Shown here in pieces: positions 36,972 to 45,812 of a stretch of 64,000 nt of DNA. Made by a program: the position numbers and the translations under genes. Under the pieces are notes generated by a model. That model did not search any database. It had not been told where the DNA came from and saw only the letters and a list, made by a program, of their open reading frames with translations. Source of the DNA: Rhizobiales bacterium 2SD (GTDB lineage Bacteria; Pseudomonadota; Alphaproteobacteria; Rhizobiales; Beijerinckiaceae); assembly GCA_005502805.1 (NCBI GenBank), contig SCMY01000004.1, forward strand, positions 186,001 through 250,000. Reading direction: 5' to 3'. Every line of letters begins with the position of its first letter. Within the stretch, counting starts at the first letter, position 1.

Positions 36972-39710
36972 ATGGCCAACAAGATGCTCATCGACGCCAC
37001 CCACCCGGAAGAGACCCGGGTCGTGGTGTCCCGCGGCTCGCGTATCGAAGAGTTTGATTTCGAGTCAGCCAGCCGCAAGCCGCTCCGCGGCAATATCTAT
37101 CTGGCGAAGGTGACGCGGGTGGAGCCTTCGCTCCAGGCCGCCTTCGTCGAATATGGCGGCAACCGCCACGGCTTCCTCGCCTTCTCCGAGATTCATCCCG
37201 ACTATTACCAGATCCCGGTCGCGGATCGGCAGGCCCTGCTCGCCGAGGAAGCGCGCGCCGAGCGCGAGGAGGAGCGTGACGAGGAGAAGCGCGAGCGCCG
37301 TGGCCGCCGTGGCCGTCGCGACCGCGACAACCGGCCCAAGCGCGCCGCCGAGAGCGGCGAGACCGTCAGCGCCGAGGTCGAGGCAGGCGCCGCCCAGCCG
37401 GAGGATCTGGTCGAGACCAACGGCAAGGAAGCCGCCATGGTCAACGAAGGCGCTCCTGCCTTCGGTGAGAGTTTCGCGCCCGAGATCGCCGAATCCCCCA
37501 GCGAGGACGCCGCCGAGAACTCGGCGCCGCTGACCTTCGAGACAACGGAAGCGACCGCCTCCGAGGATGGCGAGGAAGCGGCTGAAGCGCGCCGCCCGTC
37601 GCAGGACGACGAGCACGGCGACGAGGAGAACGGTGGCGAGGAGGCTCAGGAGGAGCCGGAGCAGCTCGGCGGCGGCGACGCCCTCGACGACATGCCCGAA
37701 CGCCCGCGCAATCTGCGCCGCCAGTACAAGATCCAGGAGGTGATCAAGCGCCGCCAGATCATCCTGGTCCAGGTCGTCAAGGAAGAGCGCGGCAACAAGG
37801 GCGCGGCTCTCACCACCTATCTCTCGCTCGCCGGCCGCTATTCGGTGCTGATGCCGAACACCGGCAAGGGCGGCGGCATCTCGCGCAAGATCACCAATGC
37901 CGAGGACCGCAAGCGCCTCAAGGAGATCGCCCAGGAGCTGGAGGTGCCGGAGGGAATGGGCATCATCCTGCGCACCGCCGGCGCTTCGCGCACCAAGCCG
38001 GAGATCAGGCGCGACTACGAATACCTGATGCGGATGTGGGAGAGCGTGCGCGAATTGACGCTCGGCTCGGTCGCCCCGGCGCTGGTCTATGAGGAGGGCA
38101 ACCTCGTCAAGCGCTCGATCCGCGATCTCTACAACAAGGATATCGACGAGGTTCACGTCGCCGGCGAGAGCGCCTATCGCGAAGCCAAGGACTTCATGCG
38201 CATGCTCATGCCGAGCCATGCCAAGAGCGTGAAGCCCTATCGCGAGCAGACCCCGCTCTTCGCCGCCTTCGGTGTCGAGAGCCAGCTCGACGCGATGTTC
38301 TCGAACACGGTGACGCTGAAGTCCGGCGGCTACATCGTCATCAACCAGACCGAGGCGCTGGTCGCGATCGACATCAACTCCGGGCGCTCGACCCGCGAGC
38401 ACAACATCGAGGACACCGCCCTCAAGACCAATCTCGAAGCGGCCGAGGAAATCTCGCGCCAGCTGCGCCTGCGCGACCTTGCCGGCCTCATCGTGATCGA
38501 TTTCATCGACATGGAGGAGAACCGCAACAACCGCGCGGTCGAGAAGAAGCTGAAGGAGTGCCTGAAGAACGACCGGGCCCGCATCCAGGTCGGCCGCATC
38601 TCGGCCTTCGGCCTGCTGGAGATGTCGCGCCAGCGCATCCGCACCGGCGTACTCGAGAGCTCCTCGGTGCCCTGCCCGCACTGCGCCGGCGCCGGCCTCG
38701 TCCGCTCGACGCCGTCGATCGCGCTGCAGATCCTGCGTGCCCTCGAAGAAGCGCTGATCAAGAGCGCCTCGCATAACCTCGAGGTCCGCACCCGGCCCGA
38801 GGTCGCGCTCTATGTGCTCAACCAGAAGCGCGCCCATCTGCGCGACCTGGAGGAACGCTTCAACATCGCGATCACCGTCTCGGCTGATCCGGCCTTGCTC
38901 GGCACCCGTTATTTCGAGGTCGAGCGCGGCGAGTTCGTCGGCAACGAGAACCGCGTCGTACCGGTCTCCAGCATGCGCGCCGAAGCGATCATCGACGAGC
39001 CCGAAGACGAGGACATCGTCGAGGTCGAAGTCGAGGAGGCCGAGGGCGAAGCCGAGGCAGCGCCGCGTGCCACAGCCGAAGGCGAAGGGCAGGAAGGGCG
39101 CGACGGCCGCCGTCGCCGCCGTCGCCGCCGTCGGCGGCGCGGTGGTGAGCGTGACGGCCAGGGCCAGCAGATCGAGGGCGCATCCGGCGATCAGGACGAG
39201 GGCGAGGATGACGAGGACGACGCCGTCGGCGAATCCGATGATGCGGCGCCCGTCGCTGCCGCCGCCTCCGTCGAGGAAGCCGCCGCTCCGGTGAGTGAGG
39301 TTGCCGCCGCCGAACCAGAGGCGGATGCCAAGCCGAAGCGCGCTCGCCGCAGCCGCAGCAAGAAGGCCGAGGCGGAAGCCGAGGCCGAAACTGCGGAAGC
39401 CGCCAAGGCTGCAGACACGGCTGGCGAGACCGTCGCCGAGCCGGCCGAGAAGCCCAAGCGCAGCCGCTCGCGCAAGAAGGTCGTGCCGATCACCGAGGAC
39501 GGCGTCGCTGCCGCCCCGGCAGAACCGGCGCCTGCTCCCGAACCGGCCGCGCCTGAAGCTGTCGCCGCTCCGGCCCCGGAGCCCGTCGCCGAAGAGCCGC
39601 CGCCGGCACCGCGCGTGGTCGAGGAGCCGGTCGCCGTCGTGCTGACGCCGCCGGACCCGGACCGACCCAAGCGCGGCGGCTGGTGGAACAAGCTGGCGGG
39701 ACGCAAGTGA
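36972..39710 (+). CDS. rne: Ribonuclease E
   Basis: 912 residues from MANKMLIDATHP. The S1 domain starts near residue 35 (NIYLAKVTRVEPSLQAAFVEYGG) and is interrupted by a charged insert of about 150 residues (about 90-240), typical of alphaproteobacteria. The catalytic part carries AIDINSGRS (Asp467), VIDFIDME (Asp510) and the zinc-link CPHC at 568-571. The C-terminal 230 residues are disordered, with an Arg-rich patch (about 712-725) and Ala/Glu/Pro repeats that would bind RNA and degradosome partners. It begins mRNA decay and processes rRNA. The start was chosen where homology begins. Confidence 0.95.
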   Translation: MANKMLIDATHPEETRVVVSRGSRIEEFDFESASRKPLRGNIYLAKVTRVEPSLQAAFVEYGGNRHGFLAFSEIHPDYYQIPVADRQALLAEEARAEREEERDEEKRERRGRRGRRDRDNRPKRAAESGETVSAEVEAGAAQPEDLVETNGKEAAMVNEGAPAFGESFAPEIAESPSEDAAENSAPLTFETTEATASEDGEEAAEARRPSQDDEHGDEENGGEEAQEEPEQLGGGDALDDMPERPRNLRRQYKIQEVIKRRQIILVQVVKEERGNKGAALTTYLSLAGRYSVLMPNTGKGGGISRKITNAEDRKRLKEIAQELEVPEGMGIILRTAGASRTKPEIRRDYEYLMRMWESVRELTLGSVAPALVYEEGNLVKRSIRDLYNKDIDEVHVAGESAYREAKDFMRMLMPSHAKSVKPYREQTPLFAAFGVESQLDAMFSNTVTLKSGGYIVINQTEALVAIDINSGRSTREHNIEDTALKTNLEAAEEISRQLRLRDLAGLIVIDFIDMEENRNNRAVEKKLKECLKNDRARIQVGRISAFGLLEMSRQRIRTGVLESSSVPCPHCAGAGLVRSTPSIALQILRALEEALIKSASHNLEVRTRPEVALYVLNQKRAHLRDLEERFNIAITVSADPALLGTRYFEVERGEFVGNENRVVPVSSMRAEAIIDEPEDEDIVEVEVEEAEGEAEAAPRATAEGEGQEGRDGRRRRRRRRRRRGGERDGQGQQIEGASGDQDEGEDDEDDAVGESDDAAPVAAAASVEEAAAPVSEVAAAEPEADAKPKRARRSRSKKAEAEAEAETAEAAKAADTAGETVAEPAEKPKRSRSRKKVVPITEDGVAAAPAEPAPAPEPAAPEAVAAPAPEPVAEEPPPAPRVVEEPVAVVLTPPDPDRPKRGGWWNKLAGRK

Positions 39711-39716
39711 GATCAG

Positions 39717-39746
39717 GGCCGTCGCGAACGATCGCGGCGGCCTTTT
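39717..39746 (+). terminator. Rho-independent terminator of rne
   Basis: GGCCGTCGCGA pairs with TCGCGGCGGCC over 11 bases with one wobble and a four-base loop, followed by TTTT. It begins seven bases after the rne stop. Confidence 0.88.
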
Positions 39747-39865
39747 CGCTATCGGATAGCAGGCATCAAAGCTCCGACTCGCCGATCTGCATCGCCTAGA
39801 GGCAAACTCCCGACGAGTGCGCTCATGGAAGCAAAGACGGCGCGGCGAGTTTCGGGAAGTCAGTG

Positions 39866-40240
39866 ATGCCGATCCGCGCGCTTGATCATGTCCAGTTGGC
39901 GATGCCCGAGGGCGAGGAGGAAAAGGCTCGCGCCTTTTATGGTCGCCTGTTGGGAATGCAGGAGGTTCCGAAGCCCGAGAACCTTCGAACCAGAGGCGGC
40001 TGCTGGTTCGAAAGCGGACAGCTGAAGCTCCATCTTGGTGTCGACCCCGACTTCAGACCTGCGCGAAAGGCCCATCCGGCCTTTGTTGTCGATGGCCTGG
40101 ACGAGCTCGCCTGCGCACTATCGAAAGCGGGCTACCGTGTTGTCGAGGACGAGCCTCTCACCGGCTACGATCGACGATACGTGTCCGACCCCTTCGGGAA
40201 TCGTATCGAGCTGATGGAGCCGATACGCGCGTCGATATAG
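39866..40240 (+). CDS. VOC (glyoxalase/bleomycin-resistance) family protein
   Basis: 124 residues. The ATG was chosen over a GTG one codon earlier, with GGAAG seven bases upstream. Elements of the VOC fold are visible: LDHVQLAMPEG, RAFYGRLLGM, GGCWFESGQLKLHLG and the closing DPFGNRIELMEP. Metal-ligand positions are His9, probably His near KLHLG and the final Glu. The enzyme class (lyase, dioxygenase or resistance protein) cannot be decided. It stands alone between the rne terminator and a convergent small gene. Confidence 0.88.
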   Translation: MPIRALDHVQLAMPEGEEEKARAFYGRLLGMQEVPKPENLRTRGGCWFESGQLKLHLGVDPDFRPARKAHPAFVVDGLDELACALSKAGYRVVEDEPLTGYDRRYVSDPFGNRIELMEPIRASI

Positions 40241-40306
40241 GCACGCAATCGGCGCCGATCGACGTCCCCTGACGCAGGAACTCGGGCGCTAGCAGCGGCG
40301 TCTCGC

Positions 40307-40546
40307 CTATCTCAGCGAATCCGGCCCGCAGCGATGCCAGCTCATCTGCGCACCGACCTGGCCACGACGCCCGTAGCAGTAGCCGGCCCGCTGCAGCGCG
40401 GAGACGACGCGGTCGCGCTCTGCGCAGGCTCGCTGCGTACGAGGATCGTCGCCCGACCCGCCGCGGCATGCGCTGTTGAGCGAGCCGTAGCTGGCGAGCA
40501 GTTCGTCGACTGCGGGCGTCTGCGCCGATGCAGTGCCCACGATCAT
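40307..40546 (-). CDS. Small cysteine-containing secreted-type protein, possibly frameshifted signal peptide
   Basis: 79 residues: MIVGTASAQ then a domain with four Cys ending GYCYGRRGQVGAQMSWHRC. The wording resembles small exported proteins of Rhizobiales, which suggests a real gene. From this ATG the signal peptide would be too short. The same frame upstream reads RRHLAAG, good signal-peptide sequence without a start codon, whereas ATGCGCACC with a proper start lies in another frame. A one-base change near 40560-40575 would join them. Either the start is non-standard or the gene is frameshifted. Confidence 0.55.
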   Translation of the reverse strand: MIVGTASAQTPAVDELLASYGSLNSACRGGSGDDPRTQRACAERDRVVSALQRAGYCYGRRGQVGAQMSWHRCGPDSLR

Positions 40547-40595
40547 GCCCGCCGCCAGGTGCCTCCTGGTCGCAGGAAGGTGCGCATGCCCAACC

Positions 40596-42848
40596 TCATT
40601 CCGCCGCCGGCACCAGCGGCGTCGGCGGCGGGACGGCCGCGATCGCCGCAGCGCCGCTCTTACCGCTCCCCTCCTTCACGGTGACGGCGTTGGAGGCAAA
40701 CGGGACTTCCGCCTCGATCAAACCGCGATAGACCCGCTTCAGCGCCTCGCGCTGCAGCATCGAGGCCTGGTTCGGCTTGGCGGTGAACTTCAGCCTGATC
40801 ACGATGGCCGCGTCGGTGATGTCGGCGACACCCTGCATCTTGAGCTGAGCAATGAAATGCGGCCCGTATTCCGGGTCCTCCAGCAATGCGAGGCCGATCT
40901 TCTTGATCGTCTTGCGCGCCTTCTCGATGTCGGCGGAGTGATCGAGCCGGACATTGAACTTCACCGTCGCCCAGTCGCGGCTGGCATTGGTCAGCGACTG
41001 CACCTGGCCGAAGGGGACGGTGTGGACCTGCCCGCTCTGGTGACGCAACTGCATCGAGCGCAGCGAGATCTTCTCGACGGTGCCCTTGAGCCGGCCGGTA
41101 TCGACATATTCGCCGACGCGGAAGGCATCCTCGAGCATGAAGAAGAAGCCGGAGACGATATCGCGCACCAGCGCCTGCGAGCCGAAGGAGAAGGCGAGCC
41201 CGAGAATGCCGAAGCCGGCGAGCAGCGGCCCGATATCGACCCCGAGCCGCGACAGCAGCACCAGCACGGTCAGGCCGATGGCCGCTGCGAGCACGACGCC
41301 GCGTAGCACCGGCAGCACGGTTGCGAGCCGCGACGGCACATGGTCGTGCGGGACCGCATCCTCGTCACCCGGCTGGCTGATGGTTGGCTTCGGCGTATAG
41401 GCATCGAAGAAGCTGCGCAGGAAGACGACCGTGACCCAGCCGCCGAAGGCGAGCAGCGCGACGCCACCGGCCTGACGCATCAGCATGGCGAACTGGTCTG
41501 AGCTGACTCCGAACAGGAAGCCGGCCCAGAGCCGCGCCAGCAGATAAAAGCCACCGGCCCAGATCGCGCCGCCGGCCGCGGCCCGCAGCGCATGACCAAC
41601 CGCGAGCGAGAGCGGCGCGACCTCGCCCATCGCCGCCGCATGTGCCTGCCGGCAGGCCATCAGGCTGGTGATGCCAACCGCCAGGATCGGCGCCAGCACG
41701 ATGATGAACTGCGTCAGCGCCGCCGCTTCCGCCCAACGCGCGCCGCCCTCCATCATCGCCGCCGCATTGCCGACCATCCAGATCACGACTGCGAGGCCGG
41801 CATAGAGCCAGCCTGTGGTGGCCGCGAGCACCCGCCGCAACGGTCCCGGCTCATGTCCGGAATGGAGGATCAGCGCCGCAAGATCGTGTCGCGCATCGAT
41901 GAACCAGAAGGCCTTGAACAAGGTCGAGGCGATGCCGACCAGCGCGAACAGGCCGGTGACCGCAGCAGGTCCGGCCGCGTGCTGGGCAGAGACCGTCAGC
42001 GTGAGCACGATCGGCATGACGATGCCGTAAAAGGCCAGGAAACCGAACGCCCGTTCGGCCCGCGGCAGTGGCATGATCCGACGCTCCGGCGCTCCGGGGG
42101 CGAGCAGGAAACGCCCGAGGATCAGGTGCCCCGCACCGATCGCGATGCCGTTGGCAGTCGTGCGCAGCACCATATGGGCAAGATCGGTCTCCGGCAGCCA
42201 CATCGTGCGAACCACATGCAGCACGCCGAGGCAAAGCCCAAGCGTCACCAGGTCCTGCAGGAACCCCCAGGAGGAAGCGATCAGGCGCGGCGTGAATTCC
42301 GGCCCGTCCGGCCGCAGCCGGCGTGCGAACCAGCTGGCCGTCGCCAGCCGGAACAGCCCGGCGACCACGAGCGCGAGCACGAGGCCCAGGGCGAGCCGCC
42401 AACCGGCGGGAACTCCACTCACGCCATTGCGGTTCTGCGCCCAGGCGAGACGCCAGGCCTCCGGCAGCTGGGCCAGACGGGGCACCGCGCCGAGCCCCTG
42501 CGACACCCCGTCGATGAAATGGTCCCAGAACGCCTCGGCCGGGGTTTCGTCTTCGGTCTGGGTGCGGCCGGGCTCCGCGGCGGCAGGGCTGGCCGCGGCA
42601 GCTGCCGGCCCAGCAGGAACAGCGGCCTCGTCCTTGCCGGCAATCCTGATCTCGACCTTCCGCCCACCGGCAGACAGCGCATCGACGAGCTTGCGCACCG
42701 TCTCCGGCGTCTCGTCGCCACGCAGCGTCAGGACGGGCGACGCATCCGTCTTGGCCTGCTGCGCCGCAGCCGGGCCGGCGACGATGCCAGCCAGCAGCGC
42801 CGCCGCGCACAACGCCATGGCTTTCAGCCAGTTCCGCATCGCGACCAT
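40596..42848 (-). CDS. MscS-family mechanosensitive ion channel, large form
   Basis: About 750 residues. A signal peptide (MRNWLKAMALCAAALLAG, ending GPAAAQ) precedes a periplasmic part (about 25-150) and about ten membrane segments. The MscS core is near the C-terminus: GFGILGLAFSFGSQALVRD, the pore-lining helix, GFFFMLEDAFRVGEYV and the beta domain with VPFGQVQSLTN. It should open under membrane tension and release solutes. The start codon MVA has GGGGG six bases upstream; an ATG three codons downstream is the alternative. The gene lies 60 bases after the aminotransferase gene. Confidence 0.92.
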   Translation of the reverse strand: MVAMRNWLKAMALCAAALLAGIVAGPAAAQQAKTDASPVLTLRGDETPETVRKLVDALSAGGRKVEIRIAGKDEAAVPAGPAAAAASPAAAEPGRTQTEDETPAEAFWDHFIDGVSQGLGAVPRLAQLPEAWRLAWAQNRNGVSGVPAGWRLALGLVLALVVAGLFRLATASWFARRLRPDGPEFTPRLIASSWGFLQDLVTLGLCLGVLHVVRTMWLPETDLAHMVLRTTANGIAIGAGHLILGRFLLAPGAPERRIMPLPRAERAFGFLAFYGIVMPIVLTLTVSAQHAAGPAAVTGLFALVGIASTLFKAFWFIDARHDLAALILHSGHEPGPLRRVLAATTGWLYAGLAVVIWMVGNAAAMMEGGARWAEAAALTQFIIVLAPILAVGITSLMACRQAHAAAMGEVAPLSLAVGHALRAAAGGAIWAGGFYLLARLWAGFLFGVSSDQFAMLMRQAGGVALLAFGGWVTVVFLRSFFDAYTPKPTISQPGDEDAVPHDHVPSRLATVLPVLRGVVLAAAIGLTVLVLLSRLGVDIGPLLAGFGILGLAFSFGSQALVRDIVSGFFFMLEDAFRVGEYVDTGRLKGTVEKISLRSMQLRHQSGQVHTVPFGQVQSLTNASRDWATVKFNVRLDHSADIEKARKTIKKIGLALLEDPEYGPHFIAQLKMQGVADITDAAIVIRLKFTAKPNQASMLQREALKRVYRGLIEAEVPFASNAVTVKEGSGKSGAAAIAAVPPPTPLVPAAE

Positions 42849-42907
42849 GTCCTGCCCCCAAGCCGGATCAGATTGAGTCCACCGCTTCGCCTTGGCAAGC
42901 GCCCGCT

Positions 42908-44098
42908 TCAGCGCGCCTTGAGCCAGCGCCCCAGGCGAGCCACCGCCTCCTCGCATTCGGCCAGCGAACCGGCGAAGGAGAGCCGCACCGTCCGCGCCCC
43001 GCGCTCCTCGTCGAAGTCGAGCCCGGGCGTGATCGCGACGCCGGCATTTTCGAGAGCATCCCGGCAGAAGCTCATGGAATCGTTCGAATATCGGCCGATG
43101 TCGAGATAGATGTAGAACGCCCCGTCGACCGGCAGGAAATCGCCCAGCCCGATCTCCGGCAGCGCCTTCAGCAGATAGGCGCGGTTTTCCGCATAGCCGG
43201 CCTTGATCGTCTCGCATTCCGCGATGGCATCGAAGGCCGCCTCGCCCGCGACCTGGCTCAGCATCGGCACCGAGATTGAGAAATTCTGCTGCAACCGCTC
43301 GATCGTGCGCACCAGCCGCTCCGGCACGACGAGCCAACCGACACGCCAGCCGGTCATGCAGTAATATTTGGAGAAGGAGTTGACGACGATCGCATCGGGG
43401 TCGGCAGCGAGCGCCGTCGTCGCCGGCCGCTCATAGGTCAGGCCATGATAGATCTCGTCGGAGATGTACCAAAGCCCGAGCCGCCGGCATTCGGCCGCGA
43501 CCGCCGCGATCGCCTGGGGCGCCATCACCACGCCGGTCGGATTGGCCGGGCTCATCGTCAGCACGCCGGCGAGCGGCTTCTCGGCATGGGCTTTGGCGAT
43601 CAGCTCCGGCGTCAGCGCATAGCGCGTCTCCGGTCCGACCGGGATCGCCACCGGCTCGAGCCCGAGCGCGGTCAGGATGTTGCGATAGGCCGGATAGCCC
43701 GGCGCCGTGATGGCGATGCGCGCCCCCGGCTCGAAGCAAGCGAGGAAGCTGAGGATGAAGCCGCCGGAGGAGCCGGTCGTCACGACGACGCGCTCGGCCG
43801 GCACCTCGACGCCATAGGTATCGCGATAATGTCGTGCGATCCTGGCCCTGAGCGAGCCGATGCCGAGCGCCTGGGTGTAGCCGATGCGGCCATCCTCCAG
43901 CGCCCGCCCCGCGGCCGCCCGGATGCTGGCCGGCGTCGCCGCCGAGGGCTGCCCGACCTCCATATGCACGACAGAGCCTCCGCGCCGCTCGATCGCCTCG
44001 GCCGCGTTCATCACATCCATGACGATGAAGGGCGAGACGCCCTGCGCCCGCTGGGCGGGTCTCGGCGCGGGCGGCAGGCCGGGAACGGCGATGGTCAT
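42908..44098 (-). CDS. Class I/II PLP-dependent aminotransferase
   Basis: 396 residues from ATG (MTIAVPGLPP), preferred because GAGGA lies five bases before it; a GTG seven codons upstream is possible. Fold type I motifs: GQPSAATPASI, TTGSSGGFILSF, SPANPTGVV, WYISDEIYHGL and the PLP-binding lysine in VNSFSKYYCMTGWR. The C-terminal VRLSFAG binds the substrate carboxylate. Similar enzymes transaminate aromatic or branched amino acids; the specific substrate is not evident. It is probably co-transcribed with the MscS gene. Confidence 0.9.
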   Translation of the reverse strand: MTIAVPGLPPAPRPAQRAQGVSPFIVMDVMNAAEAIERRGGSVVHMEVGQPSAATPASIRAAAGRALEDGRIGYTQALGIGSLRARIARHYRDTYGVEVPAERVVVTTGSSGGFILSFLACFEPGARIAITAPGYPAYRNILTALGLEPVAIPVGPETRYALTPELIAKAHAEKPLAGVLTMSPANPTGVVMAPQAIAAVAAECRRLGLWYISDEIYHGLTYERPATTALAADPDAIVVNSFSKYYCMTGWRVGWLVVPERLVRTIERLQQNFSISVPMLSQVAGEAAFDAIAECETIKAGYAENRAYLLKALPEIGLGDFLPVDGAFYIYLDIGRYSNDSMSFCRDALENAGVAITPGLDFDEERGARTVRLSFAGSLAECEEAVARLGRWLKAR

Positions 44099-44162
44099 GG
44101 CGTCCTCGATAGCAGTCACGTTGCCCGAGCCATGCCCTGTGGGCGCGCCGACCGCAAGCGGC

Positions 44163-44729
44163 TCAGAGGTCGAGCGCGGCCTGCCGCAGAGGCAAAGCCC
44201 GTGCGCTCTCGCCGGAGCGCAGTTCGCTATGGCGCACGATCGCAGCGCTCATGCTGACCCGGTAACGCTCACTCAGCGCAGTCGCATCGAGCCGGCGCAC
44301 CGCCGGCGTATCCGGAATCAGGAAGGCGGCCGCATAGCGCCGCGCCTGGTATTCCATCGAGCGCAGCTTCGCCGAGGCGCGTTCGGCCCGGCCGCCAGCC
44401 GGCGCCCGGTTGAGATTGCCGTCATGCCCGAGCAGCGCATGGCCGACCTCGTGCGCCACCGTCATCAGCGCCCTGCCCTCGCCACGCTCGGCTGCCCGGA
44501 ACACGGACTCCGGGATCACCAGCCGCTTGGCTTGCGAGTCCCACTGCGCCTCGGCCTCGCCGAGCAAGCCGTCCAGTACACACTCATGTGAGAATTCGGG
44601 GTAGCGTGCCTTGAGCCTGGCCAGCAGCGCCACGACCTCGACGGCTTCGTCGTCATGGAAGCCAAGCCCGCGCCGGTGCGCCAGCGCGCGGGCGTCGATC
44701 TGCGCATCGGTGAGGAAGGCATGGCGCAT
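44163..44729 (-). CDS. ImmA/IrrE-family metallopeptidase
   Basis: 188 residues. The zinc motif HEVGHALLGH is at about 92-101, preceded by LMTVA, and an IPDT turn follows in the helix-turn region. Such proteins cut transcriptional repressors; many sit next to an HTH repressor gene, but none is present here, so this is an orphan. The start MRHAFLTDAQ has AGGAGG about ten bases upstream. Its substrate repressor may be elsewhere in the genome. Confidence 0.88.
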   Translation of the reverse strand: MRHAFLTDAQIDARALAHRRGLGFHDDEAVEVVALLARLKARYPEFSHECVLDGLLGEAEAQWDSQAKRLVIPESVFRAAERGEGRALMTVAHEVGHALLGHDGNLNRAPAGGRAERASAKLRSMEYQARRYAAAFLIPDTPAVRRLDATALSERYRVSMSAAIVRHSELRSGESARALPLRQAALDL

Positions 44730-44790
44730 CGGCAGGCCTCCTGAGCCCGCCGATCATAGACCTCCCGCCATGTCGTCTCAATGAAGGCGG

Positions 44791-45753
44791 TCAGCTTGCC
44801 AGAATCGCCTCGACGATCTCTTGGACATTCAGCGCCTCTTCCAGCGTCGCCAGCTGGTGCGGCTCGCCGCGCGCCAGCTTGGCCACGCCTTCGAGCTGCC
44901 GCTTCAGGGCGACGGGGCGCGCCTCGAGCTGGGTCAACGCATCCGGAGCGCGCTGCCAGGAGCCATCCGGCTGGCGCTGCTCGGCCAACGACCAGTCGCA
45001 GAGCCGAATCGCGCCGCCTTCGCCTTCCAGCGTCCAGGTGTTGTGGTCGTCCTTCTGGGTCGTGCCGACACTGCCGGTCAGCGTCACCGGGATGTCGCCG
45101 GCCATCAGGCGCGCCTCGATCCGACGCTCGGACTTGCCCGCTTCCGGGAAGGACACGCTCGCCTGCAAGCCATGCAGCCTGCCGCCGAGCCGGCGGCTCA
45201 GGAACAGGAAATGCGAGACGACCTCGCGGGTGAAGCCACCCTGCTCGCGCCGATCGAGCCAACCCGCCGCATCGGCCTGCCAGGAGCGCGGCCAGGTCGC
45301 GAACGCGACCTCGATCGCGATCCGCCGGCTGCCGCCGACGCTCCCGGCCCAACCCTGCAGTTGCGAGACCGCCGGCGAGGAGGCGAAGGGGAAGTTGACC
45401 GCGCCGCGCGTGCCCGCCTCGGCGACGAAGGCACGGGAATCGGCGACGTCGATCGCAAGCGGTTTCTCGCAGAAGACGGTTCTGCCGGCGGCCAGCGCGG
45501 CACGGGCATGACCGAGATGGGAGGCTGGCGGCGAGGCGATGTAGACGCACTCGCTCGCCGCGATCACGGCTGCCGCGTCCGCCGTTCGTGCAACCTGCGG
45601 CAGCTCGCTGGCGATCCGCGCCATCGCCTCGTCGGACGGGTCCCAGATCCCGGCGGCGCGCACGAGCTCCGGGGACTGCGCCATGATCGCGCGGAGCATG
45701 CGCTCGCCCATGATGCCGGCGCCGATCAGGCCGATGGAAACGGGTGCGGACAT
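44791..45753 (-). CDS. Gfo/Idh/MocA-family oxidoreductase
   Basis: 320 residues from MSAPVSIG, chosen for the purine-rich GAGAAG upstream; an ATG five codons earlier lacks one. The Rossmann fold begins IGLIGAGIMGERM, then the CEKPLA motif of the family (FCEKPLAIDV). The C-terminal substrate domain follows. It would use NAD(P) on a sugar, cyclitol or similar substrate. No sugar genes adjoin it, so the substrate is open. Confidence 0.88.
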   Translation of the reverse strand: MSAPVSIGLIGAGIMGERMLRAIMAQSPELVRAAGIWDPSDEAMARIASELPQVARTADAAAVIAASECVYIASPPASHLGHARAALAAGRTVFCEKPLAIDVADSRAFVAEAGTRGAVNFPFASSPAVSQLQGWAGSVGGSRRIAIEVAFATWPRSWQADAAGWLDRREQGGFTREVVSHFLFLSRRLGGRLHGLQASVSFPEAGKSERRIEARLMAGDIPVTLTGSVGTTQKDDHNTWTLEGEGGAIRLCDWSLAEQRQPDGSWQRAPDALTQLEARPVALKRQLEGVAKLARGEPHQLATLEEALNVQEIVEAILAS

Positions 45754-45812
45754 GGGAGCTTCTCTCATTGCGACAGGAGGAGCGCCGCATAGCAGTCCGA
45801 CGGCCGGCGCGG

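Noticed and set aside
37065..38837. A 590-residue minus-strand frame opposite rne
   Set aside because: Antisense to rne, with no recognisable domain; a by-product of its codon bias.
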